Positions 59,346 to 64,000 of a stretch of 64,000 nucleotides of DNA are shown piece after piece. The DNA is taken from NCBI GenBank assembly GCA_030141605.1, contig JAQGDQ010002366.1, positions 557,160-621,159 on the forward strand, written 5' to 3'. Both the position numbers and the translations under genes were made by a program. This DNA is from Tubiluchus corallicola (taxonomy: Eukaryota > Priapulida > Priapulimorpha > Priapulimorphida > Tubiluchidae). The notes under the pieces were generated by a model. That model saw only the letters and a list, made by a program, of their open reading frames with translations. It did no database searches and had not been told where the DNA came from. The stretch's first letter is position 1. Each line of letters begins with the position of its first letter.

Positions 59346-60245
59346 TTATACGGGACAATCTTCAGGAGTGACATCCTGGGACATGGGCTTAATGGCATGT
59401 ATAGCATAATTAATACTACAATCACGAATCCATGACCAACGATTAATCAATGGATTGTACATCATTCCATGCACAAGACGGACAATGCATCCATTAGTCT
59501 CAACCATCTTTTTCAGTTCAGACACAGAAACAAATTTTTCCCAATCATGTGTTCCAGGTGGTAAATAGTTCAGCATTTCCGCCAACTGAACAGCAAAAAC
59601 TTTTGACAAAAATGTTCGATTGACAGTTGTAAAAAACAGTGACCCGCCAGGCTTTATAAGGTCACAGCAAGACTGAACGAAATAATCCTGTTCTCGAACA
59701 TGTTCCACTACTTCAGATGCTACAACAGCATCAAAAGATTCTGGAAGTTCTTCTGCTAATATTTCGGCAGTGCTATGTTGATACTGAATTCTATTAAAAA
59801 TTGATGGATCAAACTGTGCATGATAATTTGCAGCAGTAATGCTATCCTCGACTGCATCCAATCCAGTGACTGAAGCGCCTAGTCTTGCCAATGGTTCTGT
59901 AAGAATGCCAGCCCCACAACCAACATCTACAATAGCTAAATCTTTTAAAGGCTGAGACGGAAATTTTGGCATTGAGCCACTTAACACACCATCTCTTATT
60001 AATGGCACTCTTAGTCTGTTCATAGAATGCAAAGCCCGTAAAGAGCCATTTTCGTCCCACCAATTCTCAGAAAGTTTCCTAAAGTTGCGTAATTCAGCAT
60101 CATCAGTAGTTAACTTTTGGTCATCAAAGGTGAAATATTTTGCTGATGTGCAAAAACAAAATAAATTAGTTTTTGGAAATTGCAAGTGTCTAAAAAACAA
60201 CTTCACACAGCACGAAAAACGAAATGCCTTTGATGTGTGAATCAT
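59346..60245 (-). CDS. COQ3: Ubiquinone biosynthesis O-methyltransferase, mitochondrial (299 aa, intronless)
   Basis: A single open frame. The S-adenosylmethionine-binding fold is clear: VDVGCGAG at 106-113 (motif I), the acidic end GLDA at 129-132, then SFDAVVASEVVEHV and PGGSLFFTTVNRT. The segment WWDENGSLRALHSMN (62-76) and MLNYLPPGTHDWEKF are specific to the UbiG/COQ3 family. The N-terminal ~35 residues are basic and hydrophobic without acidic residues, fitting a mitochondrial presequence. By family knowledge, the enzyme performs both O-methylation steps of coenzyme Q synthesis on the matrix side of the inner membrane, in the COQ complex. The lack of introns contrasts with all neighbours and suggests a retroposed copy or a loss of introns; the frame is intact and likely functional. 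Confidence 0.93.
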   Translation of the reverse strand: MIHTSKAFRFSCCVKLFFRHLQFPKTNLFCFCTSAKYFTFDDQKLTTDDAELRNFRKLSENWWDENGSLRALHSMNRLRVPLIRDGVLSGSMPKFPSQPLKDLAIVDVGCGAGILTEPLARLGASVTGLDAVEDSITAANYHAQFDPSIFNRIQYQHSTAEILAEELPESFDAVVASEVVEHVREQDYFVQSCCDLIKPGGSLFFTTVNRTFLSKVFAVQLAEMLNYLPPGTHDWEKFVSVSELKKMVETNGCIVRLVHGMMYNPLINRWSWIRDCSINYAIHAIKPMSQDVTPEDCPV

Positions 60246-60624
60246 ATTTACTTCAATTCTTTACTTAAGCGCTGTTCAGAAATACACCTGTCAAACGAAA
60301 CGAAGCAAAAATAAATTTATCACATTGTAACAGCATTATGGTAAAAAGGGCTCCTGAAGATATCGGTAACCAAATTCAATGGTAATAGCTTCTGGCCAAG
60401 CAATCAGATAATGCTTTCATCATCAAACTATACAGATCATGAAACTCAGTCACTCCAGAAACTTAAAATGTCACCATATACAAGTCGAAATAAAAAACCG
60501 ATTGTGCGATTGAATTACACGTCTACGTTCAGCATAAATAGACAAATTCATAATAATCAAAACACAACTTACATGACATTAAATTACAAATTCTTTAGGA
60601 AACTTATAATTACATGTTAGGAGC

Positions 60625-61716
60625 GGAGTAGGACACTAGCCAAAGTTGGACAATTGGCGTACATGGGCTAGCCCAAGTAAGACGCGTCGTGCATAGGCTG
60701 CCCAAATAAGACACTAGAGAGTAGGGGTGAGCATTCTCTACCAGAAAGCGGATTCGATCGAACCGAATTTGTGGCTTTCGAATTCGAATCGAACTTCAGT
60801 GTTTCGAATTAGAACCGACTTTGAATTGAGATTGAAAGATTTTCGAACAAGTTTTCGAACCACCAGTAAAAATTAGTCTTACAAAGATCATGCATATCAC
60901 TTTTAAAATTGGGCACAGAAATCACAGCTAAATTATGTTAATTGCATGATGTTTCAATCGTTTTAGTGATAAAGAACATATGTGATTGAAGTGTTGAATT
61001 ATTCGAACCTATAGTTTTGGATTCGAATCGAGTTCGAACTAAAAAACTCGTTCGAACTCGAACGTTCGATGCTCACCCCTACTAGACTAGAGACAGGTCA
61101 CGAATTGAGTCGTTAACTGTATTGGCAACGTCTGTTGTCCTTGTTTATTTAATAATAATAATTGCAAACGTCAATACATGTTGAAGAATTGATAAAATGA
61201 AAAAATCTTATTTTGAGCTACTAGAACGGCCAATTATAATTTGGCTTCGATGTTAATATTTTTGAAGTGAAATAAGCCCGCTTTTTAGGTGATTCCAATA
61301 TTTGTTTAAGGTATGTCGTTTTTTATTTTGTCTTGCTTCAGGGACAGGTGATCAGTTTACTACCTCTTGGACAAATAATTATTTTCTACTAAGTGAATGG
61401 GCTAGCGAGCTGTGTGCCCTACATAGTTTCTCTCGTTAAAACATTAAATACTTAGTATAAGGTTATGATGATATTAATGGAGCTAATAATAATAATGTTG
61501 ATATTATTGTAAAAATACATTTGTAAATTGCGAAGGATCATCCATCATTATTATATAGTTACTTTCTTTCTAAAACGAATTTAGTTTTATATGTCATAAT
61601 TCTCGATTCTCGACAAAAATCGCCAGTGCCCTTTTTGAGCTGCCCATGTACGCTTGTCCGCAAATTTAGCACATGCGGTTTGCGGAAGTGTCATACTTTG
61701 GCTAGTGGCGTATCCC
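60625..61716. mobile_element. ~1.1 kb inverted-repeat element carrying a nested hAT MITE
   Basis: The word CACTAGCCAAAGT at 60634-60646 is exactly inverted at 61695-61707. Flanking and internal words also pair: GTAGGACACTAGCC against GATACGCCACTAGCC, and GCGTACATGGGC against the complement of GCCCATGTACGC near 61644. The hAT MITE at 60722-61081 lies inside. No transposase is visible. Class unassigned. Confidence 0.6.
60722..61081. mobile_element. hAT MITE, copy 2 (360 bp)
   Basis: The termini are TAGGGGTGAGCAT and ATGCTCACCCCTA, an exact inverted repeat of 13 bp. The interior matches copy 1 (46008-46375), including GAAAGATTTTCGAAC, TCTTACAAAGATCATGCAT and TCGAACGTTCGATGCTCACC. The flanks CTAGAGAG and CTAGACTA agree in the first five of eight positions, so the target duplication has decayed or the site was rearranged. 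Confidence 0.85.
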
Positions 61717-61839
61717 GCGCCCTACTTTGCCCTATGTAGCTAATGCGGGTAATTTTCGCTTTTTATTTGCCATTGCACATGATTGACACGCTTAGATGAC
61801 CCATGTTGCCTGGTTATAATTTTGTGGATGCGAACAGCA

Positions 61840-62225
61840 GAAGGAAATTGAAGCTTTTCAAAGACGTATCTACAGAAAACGCCGGAGACAGAATATCTAA
61901 TCATGATCTGTATGATGTTGTGAAAGAGAGGACCCTTGAAGTAAACAAATCCAAGTAGATTGCATTGGATTGGGCATGCACTAAGTTTACCTCAAGAATC
62001 TCCTCTTCCTGTACTAACTGCATTACGTAGAACTCTTGAAACGACAAAAAATTGAAGAGAGTCAGCTACGTACGTATATAGAAACACTGCAAGAAGATTT
62101 TTGGCAAATACCGTAGATTTGAGGGATGATGCATCGTGGGTAGGCCCTAGTGAAGGCTGACAATAGCACCTGACATCGGCAGGTAGAACATTCCATGCTT
62201 TAAAACAGAAGCACACAGATGATGA
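61840..62225 (+). mobile_element. RTE-type LINE relic (C-terminal end)
   Basis: Frameshifted translation on the plus strand gives KEIEAFQRRIYRKRRRQNI, then RLHWIGHALSLPQESPLP, then VLTALRRTLETTKN and later ASWVGPSEG. This is the same order of motifs as in the minus-strand relic at 9035-9425. Several stops and frameshifts show it is dead. Confidence 0.65.
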
Positions 62226-63012
62226 TGGTGATGATGACGATGTTGCGATTACTCAGGAAAAGCAGATTGACATTTGACACATTTCATAGAAGTCTCCTAA
62301 GGAAAGTTTTAAAGATAAGCATGGTCTTCTAAATTAAATTTCAAAAATCAAAATTATGAACTAGAACAAAAAAATTCCTTTTAGTTCAAAAGTCAAACTC
62401 CAAATATTGAGATAGCTAGGCTGTATTCTCAGTATACTGAGTGAAACACCAATGAATCGCCTTAGAACATGCTTTAAAACCTTGCAAGCCAAAAACAACT
62501 GGTATAATTCAGTTAAGTAAAAATGTTCAACAACTTTAACCAAATCTAGTTTTAGGAGCCACAGGAAGTTACACTGTAAGTGCACTTGTAGAGTTTAAGT
62601 GGGCTTTTCTCCCACAAATTAATGATAGCTTTACATTTGACCTTGCACCCATATTTCAAACCTATTATAACTGTCGCCTTAAAACAATGGAGACTTTCCT
62701 GCTGTACGTGTTTATCAAAATTAAGAATTAAATTGAATGAGGATTCAGTCGAAAAAACTTTGTGAGCCATTACAAATTCTTTACAAAGAATTTGAATAAA
62801 GGCATGTTCATTGGTCATTGATCAGTAAAGTTCAAAACAGAAGACTAGGCCTAATACACCTTGCCTACATAGCTATAGGACTGTATTGCAATAAAACTGT
62901 TGACTTGGCATTGCCACACTCTTTCTTTTGCATTAATAGACACATGCCTACAAACCGTCAATGTATAAAGACGATATGTGAGACATTCAGTGCATTGCAT
63001 TTTTCACACTTG
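62226..63012. other. Gene-free stretch upstream of serine racemase
   Basis: No exon is recognised. A 5' untranslated exon of serine racemase may lie here, because TTCTGTCTAG at 63003-63012 looks like a splice acceptor just before the start codon. Confidence 0.4.
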
Positions 63013-63030
63013 TTCTGTCTAGGTCACAAA

Positions 63031-63962
<932 letters not shown>

Positions 63963-64000
63963 GTGAGTAAAGACTCTGTAAATAACTGGGTATATAAATC

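Overview
The window is nuclear DNA from an animal. It is AT-rich, and five of its six genes are split by introns with GT...AG junctions (one apparent GC...AG). It is dense in degraded DNA transposons, non-LTR retrotransposon relics and microsatellites. The proteins (a ZP-domain membrane protein with a cuticlin-like domain, a tetraspanin, a PCTP-type START protein, an LRRC42-like leucine-rich repeat protein, mitochondrial COQ3 and a serine racemase) fit an invertebrate, most likely marine. I cannot fix the phylum from sequence alone. I saw no prokaryotic, viral or organellar genes.

Layout. 1-8,000: no gene, but several inverted-repeat elements. 8,123-22,323 (minus): a nine-exon ZP-domain gene of 448 codons, with an 8.1 kb first intron after the signal-peptide exon; its other introns hold LINE relics and a striking pentanucleotide array. 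22.3-37.2 kb: gene-poor, with a TGTC array, an ATTCT array, a hAT-type element with a perfect 8-bp target duplication, two inverted-repeat elements with TTAGGG-like cores, a LINE relic, a tRNA-like sequence and a 5S-rRNA-like sequence. 37,248-42,522 (plus): a nine-exon tetraspanin of 269 aa with a minisatellite, a 106-bp near-perfect palindrome and a MITE in its introns. 42.5-47.7 kb: no gene, with a LINE tail and a 368-bp hAT MITE. 47,709-50,822 (plus): a six-exon PCTP-like gene of 221 aa. 52,505-56,770 (minus): a seven-exon LRRC42-like gene of 338 aa, tail-to-tail with PCTP. 57.4-58.6 kb: a pogo/Tigger-like element. 59,346-60,245 (minus): intronless COQ3. 60.6-61.7 kb: a hAT MITE nested in a larger inverted-repeat element, followed by an RTE-type LINE tail. 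63,031-end (plus): the first two coding exons of serine racemase, with a long CT array in the intron.

The genes are housekeeping or cell-surface genes with unrelated jobs (extracellular matrix, membrane scaffold, lipid transfer, LRR adaptor, ubiquinone synthesis, D-serine or serine metabolism). Nothing suggests an operon or a cluster working together. All exon models were built by hand: each joins in frame, and every internal junction is GT-AG except one. The most unusual material is non-coding: a family of small foldback elements carrying telomere-like TTAGGG cores, one with an 8-bp target-site duplication; a minisatellite whose last unit supplies a splice acceptor; and a 106-bp palindrome 24 bases from a splice acceptor.
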